Counted from the stretch's first letter, positions 10,572 through 21,910 are shown. The stretch is 49,280 bases of DNA from Glomus cerebriforme (GCA_003550305.1 QKYT01000216.1:86730-136009); one strand, 5' to 3'. The notes: a model not told the origin generated them from the letters alone. Translations and numbers: made by a program.

Positions 10572-13008
10572 ATGTTTGAATCACTATTGAATGAGTACTT
10601 CGATCATACTCCACAGAAGGAATGGTCGATTATTGGTGCCTTGCGATACATAGAGCCAAAAACAGAAATATTATCTATAGATACAATCAATACTTTCAAG
10701 ACTGATCTGTATTCGCTGTTACGTAGTATAGGCGAAAAAGGCTATACACACGAATTTGCCAAGAAAAAGGCGAATAAAATTCTGTCAAACTATGATGGGT
10801 CATTCTCTTCATTGGATGTAAAACGTTTTATTGATGAAATCGCATTAAAAAATGAAAAAAAAGAATTTCAAACAACGATAAGTCGACATGTCGCATCCGC
10901 AAGCACACTACAAGCAATAGGGGTGAGTCTTAAAGCAAATTTAGGAATAAAATATTATAATAATCTTATTGACAATCCTATTAGGAATATCGTAAATCGA
11001 GGATCGCAATCGAAAATATGCGCAACGAAGACGTGAGAGAAGCTAGAGAGGATCATACGGTTACCACCACTAAGAGATTCCTTGATGAAAAGGAAAGAAC
11101 AACAAAACGTACCAGAATTTGTAAAGTAATGACTGTTATTGAACATTTTGTTGCTGGGCTATATTTTTAGGCTTGACCGCTAACTAAATTCTACCTGATT
11201 ATCCTTTCCAATACGAGCAGGATAGTATTAATGAAGATATCGAAAATAATCCTTTTATGAAAAATTGTCAAATTAAAATTTTTCTTTCCAAGATCAGTTA
11301 TCTCTTTCAGGTGAAAAATCTAATGACGAATTTGAGGATGATGAAAGTGGAGTAATGTCACCATTTCCTCAATTAGAAGATTTACTTTCTCCTCCGCAAA
11401 AACACATTGATGAGGCTAACATATCAATCACATCAGAAGAGATCGATGGTGATCGTAATATTTATAACGATCCAAGAGATGTTTCACCACCTTTAATTTC
11501 TATTATGAGAGAATACTGTAAAAAAGACTCGACGTCGAAATTTGAGTAAGTTTATCGTGTTACAGTTCATTTTTCTGATCACTATACATGACTTACATCG
11601 ATATGTCAATTTAGTCCTGCACATAGCTATATCCTTGATCTCACTCCGACATCAAAAATCATGAAAGAATTTACACCAAAACATTAGTCTGAGCTCGTTG
11701 CTGATCGTCCTAAAGTTGACAATGCGGATTATTATAAAGAATTAGATTCGATCTTTGATCACTTATTTGGACAAAATGGAAAGGTATAGTATTGTTTGAT
11801 GATTTATTTACTTTACCAAATTTCTTAAAGTATATTTTGGTTTAAACGATAGAGATCGACTACTAAAAACATTCATCAAGCTCGCAATAAATGGAAAAAT
11901 ATAAGAAACATTGAACCTCCTGAGTATAAGGAAGAATTTTCATATGATAAAGATGACTGGGAGAAGATTTTATGGTGGATAGAGTGGGCTGTGGGTCGAT
12001 TGTAAATAAATTACTTTGTATTTCTCTTTTTCTGAAATGTCATATACAGTACTTATAAATAGTAATCTTTTATATAGTCTTAGCGCATTTGAATCAGAAC
12101 GAAATCCTCTGATACAACACGACTGTCACGAACGGGAGTGGTTGGGAGGTTACTTAGTTCCTATTTTCCAAGGTGCTTTGGTACTAGATGGGCGTTTTCA
12201 AGTACCATGGTTTGTTATCATAGATGAGTTTTAATTTGTATTTTTAATTGTTATATTTTGTTTTTGATTATTCTGTTATTATAATAATAGGGGTGAGGTC
12301 ACGGTGCAATCTTCCTTGCGAAGACGCAATCGTAATAAGAAAATCTTAGAAGAAAAGTTGGATCGTGGGCATTTAGCAGACTTATTATGCCATACCGATT
12401 TTTATGAAGTATTGTGCTTATTAGCTTGTGGCGGTCCGCATAAAGTAGACCTTACAAAATTAGCATCAGATGAATTTCAACTTCCTCGGATTATGAAGGA
12501 TAGTCTTGATGATATGCGAGAGAAATTTAATAATACCAAAAAGAAACAACCATATTTGTTTACAATAGGAATTCAGGTAAATAACTATAATAATCTGAAT
12601 TATAAAGAATTTGGTAACAAAAAGTGTATTTAATAAATTTCTTTTTAATAGCAATATAAGTCTGAAATTCGTGTTTATTTAATGGAAAGACGTGATGTTT
12701 ATCGATTTCATCTTATCAAAACATTCTGCCTTCCCTTAACATTTACAAATTTTAATATTTGCGTATTAGTTTGAGTTGGGCTTGGAATATTCGGGTTTGT
12801 ATGATAAATACTTATGAATTAACATTTTTATTTGTTGCTTAATAAAAACATCATGTTTGGTTTGCAGGGATTGGTGAATGACTTATTCGATAAGCTGGTT
12901 GATAATGAAGAAATAGGTTCGACTATTCAGTAGAGCTCAAATGATATTGCCACGTTAGATACTCCTAGCAAAACTAAAAAGAAAAAATCTGATAAGGAAC
13001 CAAAGTAA
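10572..13008 (+). pseudogene. Multi-exon nuclease-like family gene, member A, with nonsense changes
   Basis: The exon structure can be read by phase. Exon 1 is 10572-10922 (starts MFESLLNEYFDHTPQKEW), exon 2 is 10985-11125, a middle part of unclear splicing covers 11171-11545, then 11615-11783, 11853-12001, 12078-12209, 12291-12576, 12652-12762 and 12868-13008. All junctions from 11545 on join in phase with GT/AG introns. The C-terminal domain includes REWLGGYLVPIFQGAL, QVPWGEVTVQSSLRRRNRN, GHLADLLC and ACGGPHK, matching the layout of the gene at 41285-43856. Two in-frame TAG codons (11687-11689 and 12931-12933) sit where Gln is likely. The W-G-E, A-D and x-x-G-G-P pattern resembles a PD-(D/E)XK nuclease fold (inference); the expected acidic residue before GGP is absent here. 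It may be a recent pseudogene. Confidence 0.65.
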
Positions 13009-13350
13009 TGGTATTAAAGTTTTTAAATTTGATAATGGAGGAAATGCAAATGGGAATGACCAATAATTTCATAATTTCTTGTATAATTGCGAGTACATTT
13101 TAATAAAAATGAAATAACAACAACAATACATATTTCATATGTAACCCTATGCGTGCAATTTTCCATATAGTTTCTTAATGGCAAAGTGATCGGCATGAAG
13201 AATTCTTCATGCGCACGTAATTTTTTTTTATCTTGAAATGCTTCATATCCGGTGCATAATTGTAAAAAAAAACAGCTAGAACATTAAAATGCTATTCTAC
13301 AGTTGCTAAGCGTTATACATATAATATTAATAAAAAAAATATTCTATTTC
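13009..13350. other. Intergenic region between convergent genes
   Basis: AT-rich spacer downstream of both the plus-strand family A gene and the minus-strand Myb/SANT gene. A near-repeat, GCGTGCAATTTTCC against GCGCACGTAATTTT, was seen, but no gene. Confidence 0.4.
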
Positions 13351-14157
13351 TTATTGTTCTTCTGAACTGCTTCCTTTGCCACCATAATTAATAGTGACAT
13401 TAATCACCTTTGCACTTTGAGAAAAAGAGGGGAGTGTTGGAGTGACAGGTCTAGAGACTACGGGAGTCTCAGTAGAAGGTGTTACAGGTCTTGATTAGGA
13501 AGAAGTATCAGACCCGGTTTCGAGAGGACCAGGTGTTGAGAGTGTTGATTGAATGGTTATATTAGATGGCATCATAGAACGTTGTGATCCTAGAAACAAT
13601 AAATATTTTTTCCTCACTTTAGTTCGAAAGAAAAAGAAAACCTAACAGGATAGGCTATCTCCTGAAGGTCTTGACCGAAGGAGGGACAAATACCGGGTTC
13701 TTTCCAAAATTCTGTGGAGAACTCTTCATAATAATGTTCTCCAACAAGACTTCTCTTCTTTTGACTTTTTGCCTTATCTCCCTCATTAGTTTCAGTATTA
13801 TCTGATCCCTCTAAGAGCGCTTTTGCATTAGCTTCTGCTACAGCTTTCTTATAGGCCCTGGCCGTCTACATATAACCAAAGATACTAGATCAGAGTTGGG
13901 GTTAAGTATAAGCAACATGTCCCCAACTACTTGATTATCATATTACTTACATAGTATGCTTGAGTTAGAGCTAAGAATTTCTTATTACAATCTTTCCCAG
14001 TGAAGTAATTGGTATTATTTGCTCAATTGATTTTATTTGCAATATCTTCCCAAAAGTTTCTCTTGTTACAGTTTGGGGTTCGGTGGTATTCTTCATTCCC
14101 ATTTTTACATTAATTAATAAGCATTTGGGTTTGTTCTTCACTCCACTGTGCAGACAT
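13351..14157 (-). pseudogene. Myb/SANT-like DNA-binding protein, broken
   Basis: Read from the ATG at 14157, exon 1 gives MSAQWSEEQTQMLIN, stop, CKNGNEEYHRTPNCNKRNFW, then EDIANKIN, stop, ANNTNYFTGKDCNKKFLAL. This is a SANT/trihelix-like domain with its spaced Trp/Phe residues. A GTAAGT donor follows ALTQAYY. Exon 2 (about 13870-13650) is helical and charged (TARAYKKAVAEANAKALLE) and ends FWKEPGI. Exon 3 is Ser/Thr/Pro-rich, with two SRPVTP repeats, and ends KGSSSEEQ at the TAA 13351. Such proteins probably bind DNA as regulators or derive from transposon accessory genes. Three in-frame stops (TAA, TGA and TAA at LINxC, KINxA and TSSxS) fit C-to-T changes at Gln/Arg codons, so the copy is decayed. 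Confidence 0.7.
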
Positions 14158-14237
14158 TTTTAAGTTTATGAGGAAAGAAGAGGTAAAAAGACTCGCTTAT
14201 ATAGGGCATGGTTGGAGCTTACTTTGAGTAAGGTGGG

Positions 14238-14328
14238 AAGTTGAAGTGCGAGATTGAGAATCTGAAGATACAGTTGCAGGAAGTGGAAAAAAAGCTGGCA
14301 TCTATGAAATCAGATTTTATTCATTAGT
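14238..14328 (+). pseudogene. Coiled-coil fragment
   Basis: About 29 codons read KLKCEIENLKIQLQEVEKK then LASMKSDFIH before a TAG. Leu/Ile heptads support a coiled coil of the kind common in this genome's repeat families. It abuts the end of the ATPase relic on the opposite strand, so it is a joined fragment rather than a gene. Confidence 0.45.
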
Positions 14329-14842
14329 AAGAATTTGGTCCCATCCTAACCGTATCCTGTGTGGATGCTTGTAGGATACAGTTAAATCAAAAATAATGAA
14401 TTTTTGCTCACATAATGCTTTATTAATAATTTTAACCACACTACGCCAATTATTAGCATATTGACGCATGATTCTGCTCAGCTCATCCATAGTGTAGAAC
14501 CCATTAAATAAGCAAACAACTGTGAGATTTTTTCATATTATCTTCAGACAGTCAAAGTAATTCTGTAATACATATATCAAATTGACATTGTAATGGTGCC
14601 ATTTAATGAAATAAGAAATAATTTTCTCTTGCACTTTCTTTAGATCAGCATATACACTACTTGGAAAAAAGTAGGCGGACGCCATATTTTATTAATTACT
14701 CCAAGATGTANATAATAATTTGNNCTGAAATTTTNTCANGTGATAGTTTATGGTATAAATAAACAATGACGTAATTGTTATTTCATTTATAAACAACAAT
14801 CAAATGTGATCGACAAAATAGGATTTTGTACTACTTCGCACC

Positions 14843-15841
14843 ATGTATGATTTAACGGAAGCTGAACGCAACCAGATTATTGGTCTATTTAAAGGTGGCN
14901 NNNNNNNNNNNNNNNNNNNNNNNNNNNNNNNNNNNNNNNNNNNNNNNNNNNNNNNNNNNNNNNNNNNNNNNNNNNNNNNNNNNNNNNNNNNNNNNNNNNN
15001 NNNNNNNNNNNNNNNNNNNNNNNNNNNNNNNNNNNNNNNNNNNNNNNNNNNNNNNNNNNNNNNNNNNNNNNNNNNNNNNNNNNNNNNNNNNNNNNNNNNN
15101 NNNNNNNNNNNNNNNNNNNNNNNNNNNNNNNNNNNNNNNNNNNNNNNNNNNNNNNNNNNNNNNNNNNNNNNNNNNNNNNNNNNNNNNNNNNNNNNNNNNN
15201 NNNNNNNNNNNNNNNNNNNNNNNNNNNNNNNNNNNNNNNNNNNNNNNNNNNNNNNNNNNNNNNNNNNNNNNNNNNNNNNNNNNNNNNNNNNNNNNNNNNN
15301 NNNNNNNNNNNNNNNNNNNNNNNNNNNNNNNNNNNNNNNNNNNNNNNNNNNNNNNNNNNNNNNNNNNNNNNNNNNNNNNNNNNNNNNNNNNNNNNNNNNN
15401 NNNNNNNNNNNNNNNNNNNNNNNNNNNNNNNNNNNNNNNNNNNNNNNNNNNNNNNNNNNNNNNNNNNNNNNNNNNNNNNNNNNNNNNNNNNNNNNNNNNN
15501 NNNNNNNNNNNNNNNNNNNNNNNNNNNNNNNNNNNNNNNNNNNNNNNNNNNNNNNNNNNNNNNNNNNNNNNNNNNNNNNNNNNNNNNNNNNNNNNNNNNN
15601 NNNNNNNNNNNNNNNNNNNNNNNNNNNNNNNNNNNNNNNNNNNNNNNNNNNNNNNNNNNNNNNNNNNNNNNNNNNNNNNNNNNNNNNNNNNNNNNCTGCA
15701 AAAAATGTGAGAGAATTGGAGTGTACTTTACATGAAGAATGGAATCAAATTCCTAATAATACATTAATTAATTTAATTGAAAGTATGCCACGCAGGGTTG
15801 AGGCGTGTATTAAGAATAATGGATGGCCAACTAAATATTAG
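14843..15841 (+). CDS. Tc1-like transposase, middle unresolved
   Basis: The visible N-terminus is MYDLTEAERNQIIGLFKGG, a typical first helix of the paired-like DNA-binding domain. The visible C-terminus reads EWNQIPNNTLINLIESMPRR then VEACIKNNGWPTKY, the characteristic Tc1 transposase tail. The reading frame stays open across the gap if its stated length is right, giving 332 residues, close to the usual Tc1 length of about 340. The catalytic DDE/D residues fall in the N run and cannot be judged. Frame conservation across 796 N suggests the gap length is realistic, although one in three random lengths would also keep frame. Confidence 0.8.
   Translation: MYDLTEAERNQIIGLFKGGXXXXXXXXXXXXXXXXXXXXXXXXXXXXXXXXXXXXXXXXXXXXXXXXXXXXXXXXXXXXXXXXXXXXXXXXXXXXXXXXXXXXXXXXXXXXXXXXXXXXXXXXXXXXXXXXXXXXXXXXXXXXXXXXXXXXXXXXXXXXXXXXXXXXXXXXXXXXXXXXXXXXXXXXXXXXXXXXXXXXXXXXXXXXXXXXXXXXXXXXXXXXXXXXXXXXXXXXXXXXXXXXXXXXXXXXXXXXXXXXXXXXXXXXXXXXXXXXXXXXXXXXXXAKNVRELECTLHEEWNQIPNNTLINLIESMPRRVEACIKNNGWPTKY
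14900..15695. other. Assembly gap (796 N)
   Basis: A run of N inside the Tc1 element. Scattered single N also occur near 14711-14740, 17484, 46852, 46902, 47436-47439 and 49183, indicating low-confidence consensus, mostly in repeats. Confidence 0.98.
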
Positions 15842-16440
15842 TTTTGTATATGGTTTAACTAATAAAATTTAAAATTTTGACCCCACTTATTATGTACGTT
15901 TTTGAGTAATTAATAAATATGGTGTCCGCCTACTTTTTTCCAAGTAGTGTACATCTTCAAATATAGCTACTGTACCCCTATCTGGAGAAAATGAATCTAT
16001 CTTAGGGATTTTATCAAACTTCAAAAACTCAGAATAAAATATTTTTACAATATAGCTTTGGGCTATTAGCAATTATTTGATAGGTTGATTTAAGATACAA
16101 ATATTTCAGCTTCTTGAGTTGGTGGCTGATCAATAGCAGATCATCATTCTTGATATAACATATCCCTTTCTTCTTCCTATTAAACATTCGATAAAGCTTA
16201 TTTTTAAGCATGAGATTAAGAACTTTATTAGTTTTTCCCGAATTAATATGGTTACAGATTAGTAAAGTGAAAGGCCATTGGGAAACACTGAAATTGGCAT
16301 TGTATTTTTGAGCATCTTTAATCTCATTAATATAGTATACAAGCCTATCAATTGGCCTGAGTTTTTTTATTTTTATTCTAAGCTAACTATTAATAATGAT
16401 ATACTAAAAATTACTAGACTGATAAATCGTCCTCCCCTTT

Positions 16441-16755
16441 TTATTTCTTTATTTTATTCAAGAACTCTTTCTTAATTAGCATATGTTTAATGAATGGATA
16501 TAAATCTGTAGCATAGGGCACTTTGATAAGACATATATTTTGGTTCTTACATATATCCTGCTTCTTTTGATCGCGCATATTTTGTGATTTTAGATTTTTA
16601 TTATTCTTCTGGAAATAGAAAATATTATGATAATAGTGTTAAGGATCCTGGAATTCAAATGCAAAATGCAATTCCTCATTATATTCATCTAAGTGAAGCC
16701 CATCTAAGAACTTAATTCCATTCCGTTCCAATTTTTTTCTTTTATAATTATGTCT
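16441..16755 (-). pseudogene. Endonuclease-like relic of giant-virus type
   Basis: The minus-strand frame reads ERNGIKFLDGLHLDEYNEEL, then HFAFEFQDP, stop, HYYHN, then MRDQKKQDICKNQNICLIKV and PYATDLYPFIKH, ending at TAA 16441. The order D-G-x-x-x-D, then F-E-F-Q..QH, then R-D-x-x-K, then IxVPY is the layout I know from restriction-like (PD-(D/E)XK superfamily) proteins with zinc ribbons in large DNA viruses and in some fungi. The assignment is by recollected family layout. The stop replaces the Gln expected before His (CAA to TAA). It lies just upstream of, and on the same strand as, the A32-like relic, so the two may belong to one inserted element. No zinc ribbon remains. Confidence 0.55.
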
Positions 16756-17060
16756 AAAAAGGATATTAAATATGCTTTAATATTATTAATAATACAGGAT
16801 TTAAATGACTCTTTTGACTCTTTTAATAATAATGAATTAGATAATAATAATAATTTAATAAAAGAAATACTTCTTGCTTTATCCTTTTTACATTATATTG
16901 TTCTCTGAAACTATGTTCTTAAATCTCAATATTGGTATCATGAAATCTTACCATTATATGATGATATACAGTTTAAAAAAGTTTTACGAATGGAAAAATA
17001 ACAGTTTAACAAGCTAGTGCAAGTTTTACAGAATGATACAATTTTTCAAAACAAAAGAAT
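16750..17060 (+). pseudogene. PIF/Harbinger-type transposase, N-terminal fragment
   Basis: From the ATG at 16750 the frame reads MSKKDIKYALILLIIQDLND, then an Asn-rich stretch, then SQYWYHEILPLYDDIQFKKV and LRMEK, stop, QFNKLVQVLQ. The Y-D-D-I-x-F-K...M..xxF..L block is the familiar start of DDE_4-type (Harbinger) nuclease proteins. A TGA and a TAA interrupt it at probable Arg and Gln codons. Similarity ends at 17060, where the hAT element begins. The catalytic part was not found on the far side of the hAT, so this is a truncated relic. Confidence 0.6.
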
Positions 17061-20000
17061 AAGACTGGCCCCAAAATTAGTTTACCTAAAATCTGAAATC
17101 TGAAATTTTGAAACTGAAATCTGAAATCATTTTGACATACTGAAATGTATGCCAAAATTTAAAATGCATACCAAAATCTGAAATGCATACCAAATTATAA
17201 ACTTAATGCCAAAATTTAAATTAGGTAAAATTCACTCATTTATTTTAAATTTATGTAAAATTACATATTTCTTATATAAGAAAATAAAAAATATAGATAT
17301 GATGTAAGCAAATATTTGATAATTATCACAAGATGCAGTAAATATGATCTCTTTAAGATTAGGAAAAAAAAAATCAAGAAAAAAAAAGGTTAAGCGGCAA
17401 AAAAAATTATAAATCAAATATATAAAAAATTGATTTTAAAGTTCCTTAAAATAAAAAATTATCTGTAATATATAAGAAAAAATNAAATATATAAAATTAG
17501 TTTAATAATTAATATATAAATAATTTAAGAAAGAGATATTACCTTCTTTCTCTTTCTTGAATATTCATATATTCGCTATGGACCTCTTCATCAATCATAA
17601 CTAAAAAAGTATAATATTTAATTTTTATTTTGTATGAATTATTATTTTTAAAATAAAATTATTTGGTAAATAAATGTAAATTAGTCTTTACTACCTAGTC
17701 TTTTTCATGACCCTTCCTTAAATAATTCAAAGTATAATTTTTCATTTCATATATCATGACTTTTATTATTTCCTAATCTATATGCTACTTGATCCTAAAA
17801 AAATATTAATACATAAATAATAATGTATTAAAATAACACAGATATATTTATCAAATGCTCTCATAATAAATTCTTCCACTTCGTTTTTATTTGCGATCTC
17901 ATGTATCTAGTACCAAAATATTCATTAATTTTCTTTGTGATACTCAGCTTGATTCCAACTTACTAAGCTCCAAAATTCATCATTTCTGCTCATTCTTTAG
18001 TCAAGCAAGTATTCATACTGTTCATCTGTTCAAATTGTTCTAATTTGATTATAATAATTTACTATATGAGATTGAAGAATTTAAACGTTAGCCATCATAT
18101 TTATTATTCTGAAAAAATTGAAGAAAAATTTTGAAATATTTTAGATATCTTATCTCTTTATAAATATAATCCTCATATCGAATTTGCATTTACACAATTA
18201 TAAATGAATGAATCATATTTGAACTACTAATGCAATTAATCAAATAAGTAATTAACTAATAAGTAATAATTTTGTAATGATTGTATAATGAAATCTAATA
18301 ACAACAGATGTAAGTATATGACAAATAATTGGATTGAAATTGGATTAAGTTTGGATTGAACAAAAATTAATAATTTTTTATCATTCCAGTCATGACATTT
18401 AGTATATTATACTAATTTAGAAACAATAGACAATTTAAAAATTCACGGTACACTAATTAATCAAGAAATCTTGATACAAGTTCTGAGACATCATAATCCT
18501 CTACTGGTTCTTCAGAAATATCATTATTATTATTATTATTATTATTATCAGTATCATCATCATCTTCATCATCACTATCTTCTGGATCTCTGATAAATGA
18601 AACTTCATCTATATCAAATATCTCCTCTAATATTAATACTGACACTGTGTGATTTAAAATTTCATTAGGCTCTACTAATATTCTTTTAGGTTCGCTATCC
18701 TCAAAATCCTCCTCAAGGTTATCCAAAGATTCATCAACCATAACTTTTAATTTATCTTTAGAATATTTTGAACTCATTTTAATTCATTATTTGCTTTTGA
18801 AACATAATATGATCGAATCTTAGCCATAGATTCAACTTTTGATGTTTGTAAGCTAAGTCTTCTCTTGCTATAGAACCATCTGAGAATTGAGAATACTTTC
18901 TCACAACTAGTATATAAGGTACAATGGATAGAATATAAAGAGCAAGTTTTTGCAAATAATTGTTAGTATTATCAATGGTAAGCTATCATAATATAGAAGT
19001 TTCATCTAAATCTCTAATTACTTCATTATAAGGTTCTAGTCAAAGTTTATATTTACGCATTTGAGAGAAAAGCTTCTCGCATGATTTTTGGTTATTTCTC
19101 ATCTTTTTTCAAATATTATCAGTAGCTAAAGCAATTAAAAAATATTTTTCACTTCGTAACCCTTATGCTATGAAAATAATTATCATTATTAGCTGTTATT
19201 TGTTATTACATAAATAAAAAAAAAATATATATATTTTTTTTATATACCTCAAAATCTTGGATGTAAAAAGTAAGCTAACAGATATAAAGAAACATTAAAT
19301 TCCTTCTATCTTTTGTTAAATGCCTGTATTGCATGTTTTTGAAATGATACTAAATTACTTGAATTGAAATGTTTGATTTCGTGAGCTAAATGAATCATTT
19401 GGATGAATGTATTAGCCAAATTAGTTTAGTTTCCTTCAAGCATTAATATTGCATTTTTGATAAGTCAAAATAGTTTAGCTAAAGTATTAACTTTATCATA
19501 AAAATCAGTTCTTTTAAGAATTTTTTAATATTAGAATTAGTAATTTTCTCAGAATGATTAGTTATTACCTAAATAATAAAGTTAATACTTAGTTAAATAT
19601 ATATTTTAAATAAATTAAAAATATAATAAATATTACTTCATTAAGAGCCCATCTTATTCTAACAATTAAATAAGTTGACTCATACATGGATATCCATCTT
19701 GTTTTTCAATTTACCACCTTCAATTTTTAGAATCTTTGCAAATTCAGTTAATAAATTATTGCAAATATGTGATGCTTTAAAATAATTGATAATACTATTA
19801 CAAGCAATTAAAATTTTAGAAGCTGTTCTGTGATCTATTAAAATTAATATATTATTTAATATGATAAATTCTTTTATTATAATGCTAAGAGATCATGAAT
19901 TAACTAATTAAAAGAAAAATTAATAAAATATTACCCAAGATTGACTTCATGATTAGATTTATAAAATAAGCGATATATTTCAAATTTAATATTGAAGATA

Positions 20001-21227
20001 CTTCTTAAAAATAATTTCTTGAGCTAATCGAACATTTGATACATTGTCAGTAACAACTGCATTAAACTTTTTTGTCCCAATCTTTTCTATAATCTTTTTT
20101 ATTTCAGAGATTCTCCATTATGATGAGATGAAGAAAAATCTCAAAGACAATAAAGATATTGCTGATTGGAAGGAGTTAATATGACAAAATTATATATGGA
20201 AAGAGTACTTGCACTAGTCCAGCCATCCAAGGCTAATAAATAATAATAAATTTATTATTATAATGCTAATGGATTTATATAATGAAAAGTTAAAATAATT
20301 ACCAAGTATTAAGTTTTTGGAATGCTCTAATTCTTTATTAATAGCTTGATTAATTCATGAAGTTTCTTGATTAAGAAGAGACTCTGAAAGTACCTTTTAC
20401 GAAGGAGAATAATAATTTGAATGTAATTGATATAACAATTCATGAAAAAATGGATTATCAATTATAGCAAATGGTATTTAATTTACAATAAACAAAAGTT
20501 CGAATAAGTGTTTGATCAATAATTACTATTTTGTTTAGTGGTAATTCTTGATTCTTATAATAATCTTCAATTTCAGTTTAAACTTAATAAAATAATTAAA
20601 AAAATAATTAACTTAAAAGTTAAAACATAGATACAATCATACAATTAATAATTAATATAATTAATTATACCATTAGAACTTCTCCTTCTCTTATTAGAAA
20701 TTATTGATTGACTTGATTTTTGTGAGGTAATAAAAGCCATTTCATCTTCCAAGGAGTCCTTTGCAGTAAGATATCCAAGCCAGTAGTTTTGAATAACTTC
20801 AGGACAGTCAGCACACTCATTAGCAAGATGAGATTGTAATATATTTACATATACGCGTGGTCATTTTTTATAGCATAACTTGCATTCTCCAGAAAAATAG
20901 CCTGGAGACTTTAATGAAACTTGCACAAAATATTTCCAAACTTCATCCTATTTGCAACTGCTTTTACCTTTAGAATTTTCTCTAGTCATAATTGATAAAA
21001 AAAAAAAAGAAAATTGATAAACTGTACATTTTGTACAATGTAAATGAAACTATTTATATATTTAATTACTTAATTTTAATTGGCTAATTTTAATTTGGCA
21101 TTTTAGCATCAATTTTAGATTTTGATATGAATTTTGGATTTTAGAATTTTGGATTTCAAAAATATTTTGGATTACAGTTTCAGAATTTTGGCAAATCTGA
21201 AATATTTCAGTTTCAGGGTTAGGCTTA
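17060..21227 (-). mobile_element. Decayed hAT element #1
   Basis: The left end starts TAAGACTGGCCC and the right end, inverted, TAAGCCTAACCC (9 of 12 match). Each is followed by arrays of ATCTGAAA and TGAAACTG words typical of hAT subterminal motifs. A minus-strand transposase relic fills the interior. No matching 8-bp target duplication was found, so the exact ends are uncertain. The element interrupts the Harbinger fragment. Confidence 0.7.
18457..20989 (-). pseudogene. hAT transposase relic (BED finger, RNase H-like core, dimerisation domain)
   Basis: The frame starts near 20989 with MTRENSKGKSSC. It has a BED-type finger (GECKLCYKK...HLANEC, about 20900-20815) with its two Cys pairs and His recognisable. 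The core shows LDGWTSASTLSIYNFVILTP near 20225 (first catalytic Asp in L-D-G-W) and NAVVTDNVSNVRLA near 20050 (second Asp). SLYLLAYFLHPRF lies near 19280. The hAT dimerisation part reads CEKVFSILRWFYSKRRLSLQ (about 18890-18840). The acidic tail (18777-18457) carries an ATT trinucleotide run encoding poly-Asn. Frameshifts and stops occur throughout, mainly TAA/TAG/TGA at former Gln/Arg/Trp codons. Confidence 0.8.
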
Positions 21228-21910
21228 TGTATAAATAATATACAACATATATAACTTTAGTCCAATAGTATAATATTAGAATTTAAAAGAAAAAAACCCT
21301 TTCCCAAACTTTTCAAATTTATTAGAAAACTACAGTAAAATTTTTATTTTTGAAAACAAAATGGGAGCAACTATTTCATAACACACAGACTTATTTTATA
21401 ATAAATATATTGCTTTTTTAGAAGCAAAAAATTTTTTGTTACTTAGAGTGGGGTTAACAAGAATTTTTCCTTAAAAAACATAACCTTTGGGTCAATATGA
21501 AACAAGGAAATATTGTAAACAATATTGCTTACCTTGTCAAGATGTCTCTGATAATACTACTATCAGTAGGAATATGCTATATCTAGTGGGCGAAATAGTA
21601 TATAAATTTTATGAAAATTATCTTGCTAATATAACCAAATGTATAGGATATACATTTCAAAGAAATATTAATATCAGAACTCACAGTGAACCTTAGGGTT
21701 GTACATGATGTGATAGAGCATCTGAAATAGGAATGAGCCAATAGTATTACATCTTCACAAAAAATACCAATAAGTGTAAAGAATCTGCTTATAGAAATTT
21801 CTTCTAGATCGATATTAACAAATAATACCAATGATAATTTGATAATAACACCAATCATCATTCCAGATGATCAATCTACATAGCCACATAAGGATCAGCT
21901 GCAGGAACTG
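21228..21910. other. Unassigned stretch between hAT #1 and LINE-like relic
   Basis: Open frames exist (for example 21487-21696, beginning MGQYETRKYCKQYCLPCQDV), but none is recognised and neighbouring frames are full of stops. It is probably decayed transposon sequence. Confidence 0.4.

Larger units (their letters stand above)
14655..15949 (+). mobile_element. Tc1/mariner element with ~46-bp inverted ends and TA duplication
   Basis: The ends start CACTACTTGGAAAAAAGTAG on both sides (inverted), matching over about 46 bp with one mismatch plus a one-base indel. TA flanks both ends (14653-14654 and 15950-15951), the standard Tc1/mariner target duplication. The 1295-bp length fits a complete element. 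Most of the interior (14900-15695) is unresolved N. The insertion sits inside the A32-like ATPase relic, directly after its Walker B motif, so it is younger than that gene's arrival. Confidence 0.95.
14342..16352 (-). pseudogene. A32-like packaging ATPase relic (virus/Polinton type), split by Tc1
   Basis: On the minus strand the N-terminal part (about 16352-16030) contains a Walker A-like NSGKTNKV (near 16230), then a conserved YIKNDDLL block. After a frameshift near 16030 it continues KIPKIDSF and a Walker B-like TVAIFEDV, with its acidic pair intact. The Tc1 element at 14655-15949 is inserted immediately after this motif. Downstream of it the frame resumes with helical sequence, an HYNVNLIYVLQNY strand and FIIFDLTV...RIRLGWD, ending near 14342. 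A P-loop, an acidic pair and a later R/H-rich strand ending in Q-x-Y fit the FtsK-HerA (A32-like) packaging ATPases of large DNA viruses and Polintons. That is family knowledge plus inference. An in-frame TGA and the insertion make it dead. No neighbouring capsid gene is seen. Confidence 0.65.

Noticed and set aside
1743..13008. Reassigned stop codons (TAA/TAG read as Gln)
   Set aside because: The Gln-position stops occur only in relics. The conserved genes at 23.8-29.5 kb use TAA normally as terminators, and the relics also carry TGA stops, frameshifts and ruined active sites. Decay explains this better.
17060..21227. 8-bp target duplication for hAT #1
   Set aside because: The flanks CAAAAGAA and TGTATAAA do not match, so the ends are given as approximate.
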